Shown one piece after another: positions 41,734 through 51,133 of a DNA stretch of 64,000 nucleotides. The position numbers and the translations under genes were made by a program. The DNA is taken from NCBI RefSeq assembly GCF_052065355.1, contig NZ_JBQHUF010000004.1, forward strand, positions 124,001 to 188,000, in the 5' to 3' direction. Position 1 is the stretch's first letter, and every line of letters begins with the position of its first letter. Source of the stretch: Flavonifractor sp052065355 (GTDB taxonomy: Bacteria; Bacillota; Clostridia; Oscillospirales; Oscillospiraceae). A model generated the notes under the pieces. That model made no database searches and was not told the DNA's origin. It worked only from the letters and a program-made list of their open reading frames with translations.

Positions 41734-42828
41734 TTGCGCAAGATCGGGATACCTGAAATTGAGGATATTGCCACCGGCGCCGCGCTGCTTGGCGCGGGGG
41801 GCGGCGGCGACCCCTATGTGGGCAAGCTGGTGGCGATCGGCGCCATCCGGGACTGCGGACCGGTCACCTTGCTGGACCCGGATGAAGTGCCGGACGATGC
41901 CCTGGTGGTGCCCATCGCCATGATGGGCGCCCCCACCGTCCTGGCGGAGAAGGCCATCGGCGGCCGGGAGTACCAGCAGCTCTATGATATGGTCTCCCGG
42001 TTTTTCGGGAAAAAAATCTACGCCTTTATGCCCATCGAGGCCGGCGGCGTGAACTCCATGCTGCCCATCGCTGCGGCGGCCCGGCTGGGCCTGCCCCTGG
42101 TGGATGTGGACGGTATGGGCCGGGCCTTCCCCGAGCTGCAGATGGTCACCTTTACCATCGGCGGCATCAGCGCCACCCCCATGGCCCTCACCGACGAAAA
42201 GGGCAACAGCGTCATTTTTGAGACCATCACCAACAAGTGGACGGAGGAACTGGCCCGGGCGGTGACCATGAGCTGCGGCGGCTCGGTCTCGGTCTCCCTC
42301 TACCCCATGAGCGGAGCTCAGATGAAGCAGTACGGCGTCCGCGGCATCGTCACCCGCAGCCAGCAGCTGGGAGCGGCCATCCGCACCGTCAAGTCCGCTG
42401 AAAACCCGGAGGGACACTTCCTGGAATTCACCGAGGGCTACAAGCTCTTCAAAGGCAAGATCGCCGACGTGCTGCGGGAAACCCGGGACGGCTTCAACTT
42501 CGGACGGGTGCTGCTGGAGGGCATTGGGGAGTGCAAGGGCCGCTCCGCCGCGGTGGAGTTCCAGAACGAAAATCTCACCGCCGAGGTGGACGGCAAAATC
42601 GTGGCCACGGTACCCGATCTGATCTGTCTGGTGGACACCGAAACCTTCTCCCCCGTTACCACCGACGCCCTCAAGTACGGTAAGCGGGTGCTGGTGGTGG
42701 GCCTGAAGTGTTTTGAGATGTGGCGCTGCCCTGCCGGCATTGAACTGGTGGGTCCCCGCTACTTCGGGGTGGACACCGACTATATTCCTCTGGAGGAGCG
42801 CTGCAAGGAGGTGTGTCAGCATGTATAA
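41734..42828 (+). CDS. DUF917 family protein (S-methyl-thiohydantoin desulfurase type)
   Basis: 364 aa; TTG 41734 is selected since AAAAGGAG lies 9 nt upstream. Conserved GAALLGAGGGGDPYVGKL, PIAMMGAPTVLAEKA, YAFMPIEAGGVNSMLP and LVDVDGMGRAFPELQM are standard DUF917. The family is normally found next to HyuA-type hydantoinases, as here, and one member domain has been linked to S-methyl-thiohydantoin. The actual reaction in this organism is unknown. Confidence 0.85.
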   Translation: MRKIGIPEIEDIATGAALLGAGGGGDPYVGKLVAIGAIRDCGPVTLLDPDEVPDDALVVPIAMMGAPTVLAEKAIGGREYQQLYDMVSRFFGKKIYAFMPIEAGGVNSMLPIAAAARLGLPLVDVDGMGRAFPELQMVTFTIGGISATPMALTDEKGNSVIFETITNKWTEELARAVTMSCGGSVSVSLYPMSGAQMKQYGVRGIVTRSQQLGAAIRTVKSAENPEGHFLEFTEGYKLFKGKIADVLRETRDGFNFGRVLLEGIGECKGRSAAVEFQNENLTAEVDGKIVATVPDLICLVDTETFSPVTTDALKYGKRVLVVGLKCFEMWRCPAGIELVGPRYFGVDTDYIPLEERCKEVCQHV

Positions 42829-44377
42829 GCTGGGCATAGACGTGGGCGGCACCAATACCGACGCCGTACTCATTGACGAAAACCGAAACGTCATCGCGGA
42901 CATCAAGTGTCCCACCTCCGGTGACATCTATGACGGCATTCTGGCCGCCCTGCGCACCGTTTTGTCCGTATCCGGCGTGGACAAGAGCCAGATCCGCCAG
43001 GCCATGCTGGGCACCACCCAGTGCACCAACGCCATCGTGGAGCGCAGGAACCTGGCGCCCATCGGCATTCTCCGTCTGGGTGCCCCGGCCACTCTGGGCA
43101 TCCCGCCCATGGTGGACTGGTCCGACGATATCCGGCAGATCTGCGCCGGCAGCGCCGTCATCGGCGGCGGCTTCGAGTACGATGGTAAGGAGCTGGCCCC
43201 TCTGGACCGGGAGGCCGCCCGGGCCTTCTTCCTGGAGATGAAGGCCAAAGGAGTGCAATCCATCGCCATCTCCGGCGTGTTCTCCACCGTCCGCAATGAC
43301 CACGAGCTGGAGGCGGCGGCCCTCTGCCGGGAGGTAATGGGCGAGGACGTACATATCTCCATCTCCAGCGAGATCGGCTCCATGGGCCTCATTGAGCGGG
43401 AGAACGCCACCATCCTCAACGCCGCCCTGTGGAAGGTGGCCCAGCGCTTTACCGAAGGCTTCGCCCAGAGCCTGGCCGACGAGGGCATCACCAACGCCGA
43501 CGTGTACCTGAGCCAGAACGACGGCACCCTGATGACCATGGAGCACGCCCGGCGCTATCCCATCCTCACCGTGGCCTGCGGACCCACCAACTCCATCCGG
43601 GGGGCCAGCTACCTGAGCAGCCTGCGCAACGCCATCGTCATCGACGTGGGCGGCACCACCACCGATTTCGGCGTCATCCAGAACGGCTTTCCCCGGGAGT
43701 CCAGCGTAGCGGTGACCATCGGCGGGGTACGCACCAATTTCCGCATGCCCGACGTGGTGTCCATCGGACTGGGCGGCGGCTCTATCGTCCGCCAGAAGCC
43801 TGACGGTACCGTTACCGTTGGCCCCGACAGCGTGGGCTACGAGATCACGAAACGAGCTCTGGTCTTCGGCGGAGACACCCTGACCGCTACGGATATCGCC
43901 GTGCGGCTGGGTATGTACCGCCTGGGAGATCCCGCCAAGGTGGCCCATATTCCGGAGGAGCTGGCAAAAAAGGCCCTTTCAGCCATCGGAACCATGGTGG
44001 AGGATGCCATCGATTCCATGAAGGTGTCCAGCGCGGACAGCGACGTCATTCTGGTGGGAGGCGGCTCCATTATCCTGCCGGAGAAGCTGGCCGGCGCCGC
44101 TCAGGTGATAAAGCCCCAGCACTTCGGCTGTGCCAACGCCATTGGCTCGGCCATCTCCAAGGTAAGCGGCACCTTTGAAAAGCTGATCAACTATGACGAG
44201 CTCCCCCGGGACAAGGCGCTGGAGCAGGCAAAGAGCGAGGCCGTGGAGCTGGCTGTCGCCGCCGGAGCCATCCGGGACACGGTGGAGATCATTGAGGTGG
44301 AGGACGTGCCTTTGGCTTACTACCCCGGCAGCACCAACCGGGTAAAGATCAAAGCCGCCGGCGACCTGGCAAACTGA
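42821..44377 (+). CDS. Hydantoinase/oxoprolinase family protein (HyuA type)
   Basis: 518 aa from ATG 42821, which carries a perfect AAGGAGGTG site and overlaps the DUF917 stop by 8 bp. The ATP-binding N-terminus KLGIDVGGTNTDAVLIDE, the TTQCTNAIVERRN segment and the second phosphate loop VIDVGGTTTDFGVI define the family. It would open a hydantoin-like or oxoproline-like ring using ATP. The length is that of short HyuA forms that work with DUF917 instead of HyuB. Confidence 0.9.
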   Translation: MYKLGIDVGGTNTDAVLIDENRNVIADIKCPTSGDIYDGILAALRTVLSVSGVDKSQIRQAMLGTTQCTNAIVERRNLAPIGILRLGAPATLGIPPMVDWSDDIRQICAGSAVIGGGFEYDGKELAPLDREAARAFFLEMKAKGVQSIAISGVFSTVRNDHELEAAALCREVMGEDVHISISSEIGSMGLIERENATILNAALWKVAQRFTEGFAQSLADEGITNADVYLSQNDGTLMTMEHARRYPILTVACGPTNSIRGASYLSSLRNAIVIDVGGTTTDFGVIQNGFPRESSVAVTIGGVRTNFRMPDVVSIGLGGGSIVRQKPDGTVTVGPDSVGYEITKRALVFGGDTLTATDIAVRLGMYRLGDPAKVAHIPEELAKKALSAIGTMVEDAIDSMKVSSADSDVILVGGGSIILPEKLAGAAQVIKPQHFGCANAIGSAISKVSGTFEKLINYDELPRDKALEQAKSEAVELAVAAGAIRDTVEIIEVEDVPLAYYPGSTNRVKIKAAGDLAN

Positions 44378-44430
44378 AGCGATTCCGCACTGCGGAACAG
44401 GCAGAGTGCAGCAGCACCTGTATTCTGAAC

Positions 44431-44470
44431 GGAAAGGCGCCTGATTTCTTAAGAAATCAGGCGCCTTTCC
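44431..44470 (+). terminator. Bidirectional terminator between convergent genes
   Basis: A 40-bp perfect palindrome (GGAAAGGCGCCTGATTTCTT and its complement) between the HyuA stop and the amylosucrase stop. Flanking GAAC/GTTC extends the stem. Confidence 0.75.
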
Positions 44471-44534
44471 TGTTCAAAACGGGATGTCCCCTCAATTTTA
44501 CCGCAGATACGCAGGATAACCTCCGCACCCTTCC

Positions 44535-46370
44535 TCAGCGCATCTTGAGCCAGAGGAAGCCATAGCCGGGAAGGGTAAGGGTGCCGCCCTCCACCTGCTC
44601 TCCGCTCACCAGATCGGTCCGCTTCCCCGCCGGGCAGAGGACGGTCTGGGGATGCTCGGAGAAGTTGAAGAGGGCGATGAGCCCCTCCCCGCCATACCGG
44701 CGGCTGACGGCCAGCACAGAGCTGTTGCCGGGGTCCGGCAGCGTGACCTCGGCATCGGACCGGAACACCTGCTCCTCCCCACGGATGGTCTCCAGACGGC
44801 GGAGGGTCTGGAAGATACGGCCGGGGACGGTGCTCTCGTCCCGGCGCAGCTCCGCCTGGTCCCACTGGAAATTACCCCGGTGGACATAGCGGCTGTCGTC
44901 AAATTTGTCCGGCTCTCCGTGGTAATCGTAGTCGTTCAGACGCCCCAGCTCGTCCCCGCTGTACAGCACGGGGATGCCGCTCTGGGTAAGCATCCAGGCG
45001 TGGAGCATGATATCGCAACTGATGCCCCGCTCCAGAGCCTCCCGGTCGCCGCTGCGCAGGGCGCTCTCCACGCCGCAGAGGGAGGCGGTGGTGCCGCACA
45101 GCCGGGCGTCGCCCAGCCGGGGATCGTCGTTGTACAGCTCGCCACGGGACCAGCTGCCCGGCCACCGGCCGGTGAACCAGTCGTTGAGGTATTTCTTGTG
45201 GGGGACCTCCTTCTGCCCCTGCTGCCGGAACAGCCAGGGATAGTCCAGACCCCAGCCGATATCGTCGTGGCAGCGGAGGTAGTTCTGGAACAGATAAGTA
45301 CGGGGCAGGGCGCACACCTGCTCCATCTGGTGGCGGAGCAGACCCACGTCCCGGGTGGCCACCGTGTTCCAGGTGGTGCACATGGTAGTCACGTTATAGA
45401 GCATGTCGCACTCGGGCCGCTCCGGCGTACCGAAGTAGGGCGCCACCTTGGAGGGCTCCATGACCACCTCGCCCAGCAGCAGCACCCCGGGGCAGACCAC
45501 CTGGCAGGCCAGGCGGATCAGCCGCACCAGAGTGTGGACCTGGGGCAGATTGCGGCAGCTGGTACCCAGCTGCTTCCAGATGTAAGGCACCGCGTCCAGC
45601 CGGATCACGTCCATGCCACGGTTGGCCAGATAGAGCAGGTTCCCCGTCATGTCGTTGAGAACCATGGGATTGCCGTAGTTCAGATCCCACTGGAAGGGAT
45701 AGAAGGAGGTCATCACATACTGGTTGCAGTCCCGGAGGTAGGTAAAGTTCCCCGGAGCAGTGGTGGGAAACACCTGGGGAACCGTCTGCTCAAACTGGGC
45801 GGGAATGTCCCAGTTATCATAGAAAAAGTAGCGGCTCCGGGCCACCGGGTCACCCGCCCGGGCGGCTTTGGCCCAGGGGTGCTCCTCACTGGTGTGGTTC
45901 ACCACAAAGTCCAGGCACAGGGCGATATCCTTCTCCCGGCAGGCGTCGGCCAGGGCCTCCAGGTCCTCCATGGTGCCCAGGTCGGGGCGCACCTTTCGGA
46001 AATCGGACACGGCGTAGCCGCCGTCGCTCTTCCCCGCGGGAGAGTCCAGCAGGGGCATCAGATGGAGATAGTTGATGCCGCAGTCCTTCAGGTAGGGCAG
46101 CTTTTCCTTCACCCCGTTCAGGGTCCCGGCAAAGCAGGAGGGGTAGAGCATCATACCCAGCATCCTGCTGGACCGGCACCAGTCCGGGTCCGCCAGCCGC
46201 TTTTCGTCCACCTGCCGCAGGGCGGGCTTCCGCTGGGTCAGCGCCTCCTCCAGCATGCCCAGGAAATAGGAAAACGCCTCCTCATTTTCCCCATAGAGTG
46301 AGACATAGAGCTCCTTCATTTCATCCAGGCAGGGTATGAGCCGTTCCTCAAACAACGCTTCTTGCTTCAC
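44535..46370 (-). CDS. Amylosucrase-type glycoside hydrolase (GH13)
   Basis: 611 aa, no signal peptide. GH13 motifs in order: LCLDFVVNHTSEEH, nucleophile GMDVIRLDAVPYIWKQLGT, acid/base LLGEVVMEP, and YLRCHDDIGWGL. The N-terminal helical part and these exact motif contexts match subfamily 4 (amylosucrase/sucrose hydrolase), of usual length about 630. It should act on sucrose released inside the cell when the alpha-galactosidase trims raffinose-type sugars. Transglycosylation versus hydrolysis cannot be told apart. Confidence 0.88.
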   Translation of the reverse strand: MKQEALFEERLIPCLDEMKELYVSLYGENEEAFSYFLGMLEEALTQRKPALRQVDEKRLADPDWCRSSRMLGMMLYPSCFAGTLNGVKEKLPYLKDCGINYLHLMPLLDSPAGKSDGGYAVSDFRKVRPDLGTMEDLEALADACREKDIALCLDFVVNHTSEEHPWAKAARAGDPVARSRYFFYDNWDIPAQFEQTVPQVFPTTAPGNFTYLRDCNQYVMTSFYPFQWDLNYGNPMVLNDMTGNLLYLANRGMDVIRLDAVPYIWKQLGTSCRNLPQVHTLVRLIRLACQVVCPGVLLLGEVVMEPSKVAPYFGTPERPECDMLYNVTTMCTTWNTVATRDVGLLRHQMEQVCALPRTYLFQNYLRCHDDIGWGLDYPWLFRQQGQKEVPHKKYLNDWFTGRWPGSWSRGELYNDDPRLGDARLCGTTASLCGVESALRSGDREALERGISCDIMLHAWMLTQSGIPVLYSGDELGRLNDYDYHGEPDKFDDSRYVHRGNFQWDQAELRRDESTVPGRIFQTLRRLETIRGEEQVFRSDAEVTLPDPGNSSVLAVSRRYGGEGLIALFNFSEHPQTVLCPAGKRTDLVSGEQVEGGTLTLPGYGFLWLKMR

Positions 46371-46416
46371 TGTGCAGTCTCTTCCTTTCCGAAGCTTCTG
46401 TGGCTGAATTCAGATC

Positions 46417-47124
46417 TTAAGAATTGGTATCGGAGTCCTCTTCCTCCGGCTCCGGAGCAGGGCAGTAGTCCCGCAGCAGGGTGCGCAGAAAGAAGTTGGA
46501 AAGCAGGCAGGGCACCGAAAAGCCCAGCAGCAGGACATAGATCAGGCTGATGGGCAGCTCCAGAATCCCGAAAAGCAGCAGGCCGTACCCCACCACCGCC
46601 GCCACGATGGGCCGCAGGGGCTTGCCCACCCCCAGGGCCAGGGCCAGCCGGAGGGCGGACCGCACCTCCATCCCCGCGCCCAGGGCGCCGTAGAGCAGCC
46701 CCGAGGAGAGCAGGGTCACCAGCAAAATAGTGGAGCACACCAGAAACGGCACGAAAAACACCAGGTTTTCCGCCGCCCGCAGCACATAGAACCAGGCGCC
46801 GAAGCCCGCCGCCGCCATAGGAAGGGCGGTGAGGAAAAAGGCGGCGTAGCCCCGCTTCCAGCCCGTGCGGAAGGCGGTGCGGTAGTCGTAAAAGCACAGC
46901 ACAGGCTGGTCCAGCATCATCTTGCGGATCACCTTGTTCATGGCAAAAATGGCCGGAGGGATGGTGACTACCGGGATACAGGAGACCACAAACAGCAGGT
47001 TCAGAAGGAAAATAGTGCCCGCCTCCAGCTGGACAATCTGCAGCAGCCGGGCTGGGCCGGTCTTCTCCGGCTCGTCCTTGCGGATGCCCGGGCCGGGCAC
47101 ATTATAATCTTTGCGGAAAAACAC
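46417..47124 (-). CDS. DUF624 (YesL-like) membrane protein
   Basis: 235 aa from GTG 47124 (FFRKDYNVPGPGI, the conserved family start) with GGAAGGAAGGG 6 nt upstream. Five to six membrane helices and the typical RKDEPEKTGPARLLQIV early segment. These proteins accompany carbohydrate ABC transporters in Firmicutes and are of unknown mechanism. First gene of the two-gene operon with amylosucrase; divergent from the ATPase gene. Confidence 0.85.
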   Translation of the reverse strand: MFFRKDYNVPGPGIRKDEPEKTGPARLLQIVQLEAGTIFLLNLLFVVSCIPVVTIPPAIFAMNKVIRKMMLDQPVLCFYDYRTAFRTGWKRGYAAFFLTALPMAAAGFGAWFYVLRAAENLVFFVPFLVCSTILLVTLLSSGLLYGALGAGMEVRSALRLALALGVGKPLRPIVAAVVGYGLLLFGILELPISLIYVLLLGFSVPCLLSNFFLRTLLRDYCPAPEPEEEDSDTNS

Positions 47125-47184
47125 CAGGATCCCTTCCTTCCTCATCCTTATCAGCGTGAACATATCATACCATACCAGGCAATT

Positions 47185-47311
47185 CAATAGCAATAAACTG
47201 ACAGCGGAGGTAATTTGATGACATACCTCCTTCAAAGGACCATTTTGTCATCTTTTTACCGAAGCCATCATCAATTTGCTATTGCGAACAGCGGTACACC
47301 CGTGCTATCCT
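47185..47311 (+). promoter_or_regulatory. Divergent promoter region with paired TTGCTATTG sites
   Basis: CAATAGCAA (47185-47193) and TTGCTATTG (47276-47284) form an inverted pair 91 bp apart. Each overlaps a -35-like element facing outward. Rightward, TTGCGA (47282-47287), 18-bp spacing and TGC-TATCCT (47306-47311) drive the ATPase gene; leftward, TTGCTA and TATGAT drive the DUF624-amylosucrase operon. A GGAGGTA/TACCTCC hairpin sits between them. The pair suits a regulator shared by both directions. Confidence 0.5.
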
Positions 47312-47414
47312 AGGTCCCAAAGAGGACAGCTCCCAATTTCTCCGGCTGAGCACCGGAAAACGCAATCAACAAATTACCCATTCGGTCATATGAAAAAATG
47401 GAGGTCAAGGAACC

Positions 47415-48518
47415 ATGGCAAGCATTACGTTTAAGCACGTCAATAAAACCTACCCCGGCAATGTGACCGTCGTCCCCGATCTGAACCTGGAGATTCAGGA
47501 CAAGGAATTCGTCATTCTGGTAGGCCCCTCCGGCTGCGGCAAGTCCACCACCCTGCGGATGATCGCCGGTCTGGAGGATATCACCAGCGGCGAGCTGTAC
47601 ATCGGCGACCGGCTGGTGAACGATGTGGCGCCCAAGGACCGTGACATCGCCATGGTGTTCCAGAACTACGCCCTCTATCCCCACATGACGGTGTACAAGA
47701 ACATCGCCTTCGGCCTGATCCAGAAGAAGGTGCCCAAGGACGAGATCGACCGCCGGGTCCACGAGGCCGCCCGGGCTCTGGATCTGGAGCACCTGCTCAA
47801 CCGCAAGCCCAAGGCTCTGTCCGGCGGCCAGCGCCAGCGCGTCTCCCTGGGCCGCGCCATGGTGCGCAACCCCGCCGTGTTCCTGCTGGACGAGCCCCTG
47901 TCCAACCTGGACGCCAAGCTGCGTACCGCCATGCGCTCTGAGATCAGCCGCCTGCACAAGCGGCTCCAGACCACCTTCGTCTACGTCACCCACGACCAGA
48001 CCGAGGCCATGACCATGGGCGACCGCATCGTGGTGATGAAGGACGGCATCATCCAGCAGAATGACGCTCCCCAGGTGCTCTACGACTACCCCTGCAACCT
48101 GTTCGTGGCCGGCTTCATCGGCTCTCCCCAGATGAACTTCCTGGACGCCGTCATCGTCAAGCAGGGCAGCGGGTACGCCGCCCAGGTGTGCGGCTCCGTG
48201 GTAGCGCTGCCCGCCCGGATGAACGAGGCGGTGGCTCCCTATGAGGGCAAGACCGTGGTGCTGGGCATCCGTCCCGAGGACGTGGTGGCCGCCGACGCCG
48301 GTCAGGCTGCCGGCCCGGAGAGCATGACCTCCACCGTGGAGATCGCCGAGCTCATGGGCGCCGAGATCAGCCTGCACGTGGACTGCCAGGGCAACCGGAT
48401 GGTGATCCGCACCGAGCCCACCTTCAAGGGCCGTGAGGGCGACACCGCCATCCTGACCTTCAAAAATGAAAAGATCCACCTCTTTGACAAGGAGACCGAG
48501 CGGGCCATCGCCCACTAA
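47415..48518 (+). CDS. Sugar ABC transporter ATP-binding protein (MsmK/UgpC type)
   Basis: 367 aa. Walker A GPSGCGKSTT, Q-loop FQNYALYPHMTV, signature LSGGQRQRVSLGRAMVR, Walker B VFLLDEPLSNLDAKLR, switch THDQTEAMT, and a C-terminal TOBE/OB regulatory domain. It is the general ATPase that energises carbohydrate importers lacking their own, such as the one encoded from 49832. It is transcribed alone, followed by a terminator. Confidence 0.95.
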   Translation: MASITFKHVNKTYPGNVTVVPDLNLEIQDKEFVILVGPSGCGKSTTLRMIAGLEDITSGELYIGDRLVNDVAPKDRDIAMVFQNYALYPHMTVYKNIAFGLIQKKVPKDEIDRRVHEAARALDLEHLLNRKPKALSGGQRQRVSLGRAMVRNPAVFLLDEPLSNLDAKLRTAMRSEISRLHKRLQTTFVYVTHDQTEAMTMGDRIVVMKDGIIQQNDAPQVLYDYPCNLFVAGFIGSPQMNFLDAVIVKQGSGYAAQVCGSVVALPARMNEAVAPYEGKTVVLGIRPEDVVAADAGQAAGPESMTSTVEIAELMGAEISLHVDCQGNRMVIRTEPTFKGREGDTAILTFKNEKIHLFDKETERAIAH

Positions 48519-48540
48519 GCGCAAAAGAGGACCATCGGCC

Positions 48541-48583
48541 AAAGGGACAGGAGGCGGCTTTCATCCGCTCCTGTCCCTTTTTT
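48541..48583 (+). terminator. Terminator after the ATPase gene
   Basis: Stem AAAGGGACAGGAG-CGG ... CCG-CTCCTGTCCCTTT with a TTTTTT tail. Confidence 0.88.
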
Positions 48584-48596
48584 GGAGGAACACGAC

Positions 48597-49484
48597 ATGA
48601 TTTCCAACCCAGCCAAAGCGCGGGAGATCCGTCCCGCGTCCCACGCCCCGACTCTGGACGGTCTGCTGACCCTCTCCTCCGCCCGGGTGCTGACCCTGCC
48701 CTCCGGCGGCAGCCACACAGGCTACGCCGGGGATCTGTGCTGCTGTGTTCTGACCCCGGTCCAGGGCACCCTGACGGTCTCCTCCTACGCCCGCAGCGAC
48801 GTATTGTCCCAGGGCCAGGCGCTGGCCCTCTGGCAGTGTGGGGAGTTCTCCGCCCAGTCGGTGGGAGACGGGGTATACATGCTGGTCCAGCTCCGGGGCG
48901 AGCTGCCTGGCCGGCTGCTGGCGGGCCGGCTCACCGACGGTGCCGCCCTGTTCCCCAAAGGCGGGGCAGCGGTGCGGGAAGCGGTGCTCTCCCTCTGCGT
49001 GCTGGAGGACGAGCATCCTCCGGTGAGCGGGACCTCCGCATCCGCCTACGCCTACACCATGCTCACCAACCTCATTGCCGGTCCCTCCGCCGCCGCGGAC
49101 AAGGCGGCGGAAGCGCCACTCTCCCCTCTGGTGGAGGCGGCGGTGGGCATTATTCAGGAGGAATTTCCCTTCCTGGAGGGGCTGGACGAGCTGGCGGAGC
49201 GGCTGGAGGTATCCAAGCCCCACCTCATCCGCACCTTTACCAAGCAGACCGGTGTATCCCCCGGGCGGTACATCACCCACCTGCGGATCGAATATGCCAA
49301 GCTGCTGCTCCGGGGAGAGGACCCCTCCATCACCTATGTGGCGGAGGCCTCCGGCTTTGCCAACGCCAATTACTTCGCCAAGGTATTCCGCCGGGAGACC
49401 GGCATGTCCCCCAGCGAATACACCGAAACGGCGCCTCACCAGGAGCGGAAGGGACCTCCGAAGCGGGACCCCTTCCTGTGGTAG
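48597..49484 (+). CDS. AraC-family transcriptional regulator
   Basis: 295 aa from ATG 48597 (GGAGG 8 nt upstream). N-terminal cupin-like sensing region (GGSHTGYAGDLCCCVLTPVQG) and two C-terminal HTH units (LDELAERLEVSKPHLIRTFTKQTG and ITYVAEASGFANANYFAKVFRRETG). It lies directly upstream of the sugar-binding protein operon and is the likely local activator. Confidence 0.92.
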   Translation: MISNPAKAREIRPASHAPTLDGLLTLSSARVLTLPSGGSHTGYAGDLCCCVLTPVQGTLTVSSYARSDVLSQGQALALWQCGEFSAQSVGDGVYMLVQLRGELPGRLLAGRLTDGAALFPKGGAAVREAVLSLCVLEDEHPPVSGTSASAYAYTMLTNLIAGPSAAADKAAEAPLSPLVEAAVGIIQEEFPFLEGLDELAERLEVSKPHLIRTFTKQTGVSPGRYITHLRIEYAKLLLRGEDPSITYVAEASGFANANYFAKVFRRETGMSPSEYTETAPHQERKGPPKRDPFLW

Positions 49485-49831
49485 GCGGCCATACACAGCA
49501 CATTATGATATATTGAATCCATGAGTTTTTTTATTTTTCCGCCGCGGCTCTTGGAGCCAATTATTACATCTTCCTAATAGATTCCAGCACTTTTCGGCCT
49601 ATTGCACAAAAAACTACCCTTCATAATCAATATTTTAACGAAAATGTTTCAAATATACCCAAATGTCGTTTCATATGCGCACAAGGCGCTTTGTCCGACA
49701 CTTGGGTATATTTTAACGGTACACTTTCATTTACAGTTTAGACATATTTATTATACTATGAATACAATTCCACGGCGCCCAGTTCCGGCGCCGCCGCAAG
49801 TGCCAACGATCAGAAGAGGAGGAGAGATGTC
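49485..49831 (+). promoter_or_regulatory. Control region of the sugar ABC operon
   Basis: A 347-bp AT-rich gap. It holds a 16-bp inverted repeat with one mismatch, ATATACCCAAATGTCG (49653-49668) against CGACACTTGGGTATAT (49696-49711), two direct copies of TATTTTAACG (49631, 49709), and a promoter TTTACA (49730-49735), 16-bp spacer, TATACT (49752-49757). The repeats are good candidates for AraC-regulator sites upstream of the -35. Confidence 0.6.
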
Positions 49832-51118
49832 ATGAAAAAAGCAGCGCGCGTGTTGGCCCTGCTGCTCACAGCAGTGCTGATGCTGCCGCTCTCCGGATGT
49901 GGCTCGTCAGACGGAAAGACCCATCTGACGTTCCAGATCTGGGACGTGGCCCAGCGAGACGGCATGCAGGCCATGTGTGATGCGTATACCCAAAACGTGA
50001 ACCCCGATGTGGTCATCGAGGTCCAGGTCACCAGCTGGAGCGAGTACTGGACCAAGCTGGAGGCCGCCGCCGAGAGCAACACCCTGCCGGATCTGTTCTG
50101 GATGCACACCGACCAGATCCTGTACTACTCCGAATTCGGGATGCTGGCCGATGTCACCGACCTGTTCCCCTATGAGGAGCATTACAGCGAGATCTCCATC
50201 AGCAATGCTCAGGGCTCCGACGGCCGGATGTACGGCGTGCCCAAGGACAAGGACAACATCTGCCTGATCTACAACAAGGAGATGTTTGACGCCGCCGGGG
50301 TGGCCTACCCTGACGAGACCTGGACCTGGGACGACCTGATTTCCGCCTCCCAGGCCATCTACGACGCCACCGGGAACTACGGCTACATGGCCTACAACGA
50401 CGAGCAGCTGGGCTACCACAACTTCGTCTATCAGAACGGCGGCTGCATCCTCACCGAGGACAAGACCAAGGGCGGCTTTGACCAGGAGGCCACCCGGGAG
50501 GCCGTGAAATTCTACGTAAACCTGCAGAGCTACGACTGGTGCCCCGACCAGGCCTACTTCGCCGAGACCACCCCCGGTACCGCCTTCTTCTCCGAAAAGG
50601 GCGCCATGTTCCTGGAGGGCAGCTGGAACCTGCTGGCCCAGATGGGCAACTATCCCGACATGGTGGGCAAGTGGGACGTAGCCGTGCTGCCTACCGCCCC
50701 CAACCCCGTCAGCGGTGACGGCCGGGCCACCATCTCCAACGGTCTGACCTACGCCACCGGCGCCCACGGCAAGAACCTGGAGATCGCCCTGGACGTTCTG
50801 AAATACTTTGCCGGCGAGGAGGCCCAGCGGATCCAGGGCGAGTCCGGCGCCGCCATTCCCGCCTACGAGGGACTGGAGGACACCTGGATCAGTGCCTTTG
50901 ACAAGTTCGACTACAAGCTGAACCTGGAAGAGGCCATCATGAGCCAGTTCGATTACTGCGTACAGTACGTCAACAACTCCGCCCGTCCCAAGTGGAAGAG
51001 CGGCGTGGTGGATATCATGACCAGCATCTACAACGGCTCGGTGGACATTGATACCGGCCTGGACCAGATCCAGAACCTGATCAACACCGAGACCGCCAAA
51101 AAGCTGGCCGATTCCTGA
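49832..51118 (+). CDS. Sugar ABC transporter substrate-binding lipoprotein
   Basis: 428 aa. Lipoprotein signal with lipobox LSGC (Cys near residue 24), then a family 1 extracellular binding fold (HLTFQIWDVAQRDGMQAMCDAY ... LPDLFWMHTDQILYY). Located outside the membrane. With the two permeases and GH36 enzyme downstream, raffinose-family oligosaccharides or melibiose are likely ligands. Confidence 0.93.
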   Translation: MKKAARVLALLLTAVLMLPLSGCGSSDGKTHLTFQIWDVAQRDGMQAMCDAYTQNVNPDVVIEVQVTSWSEYWTKLEAAAESNTLPDLFWMHTDQILYYSEFGMLADVTDLFPYEEHYSEISISNAQGSDGRMYGVPKDKDNICLIYNKEMFDAAGVAYPDETWTWDDLISASQAIYDATGNYGYMAYNDEQLGYHNFVYQNGGCILTEDKTKGGFDQEATREAVKFYVNLQSYDWCPDQAYFAETTPGTAFFSEKGAMFLEGSWNLLAQMGNYPDMVGKWDVAVLPTAPNPVSGDGRATISNGLTYATGAHGKNLEIALDVLKYFAGEEAQRIQGESGAAIPAYEGLEDTWISAFDKFDYKLNLEEAIMSQFDYCVQYVNNSARPKWKSGVVDIMTSIYNGSVDIDTGLDQIQNLINTETAKKLADS

Positions 51119-51133
51119 GAGGAGGGGTGACAC

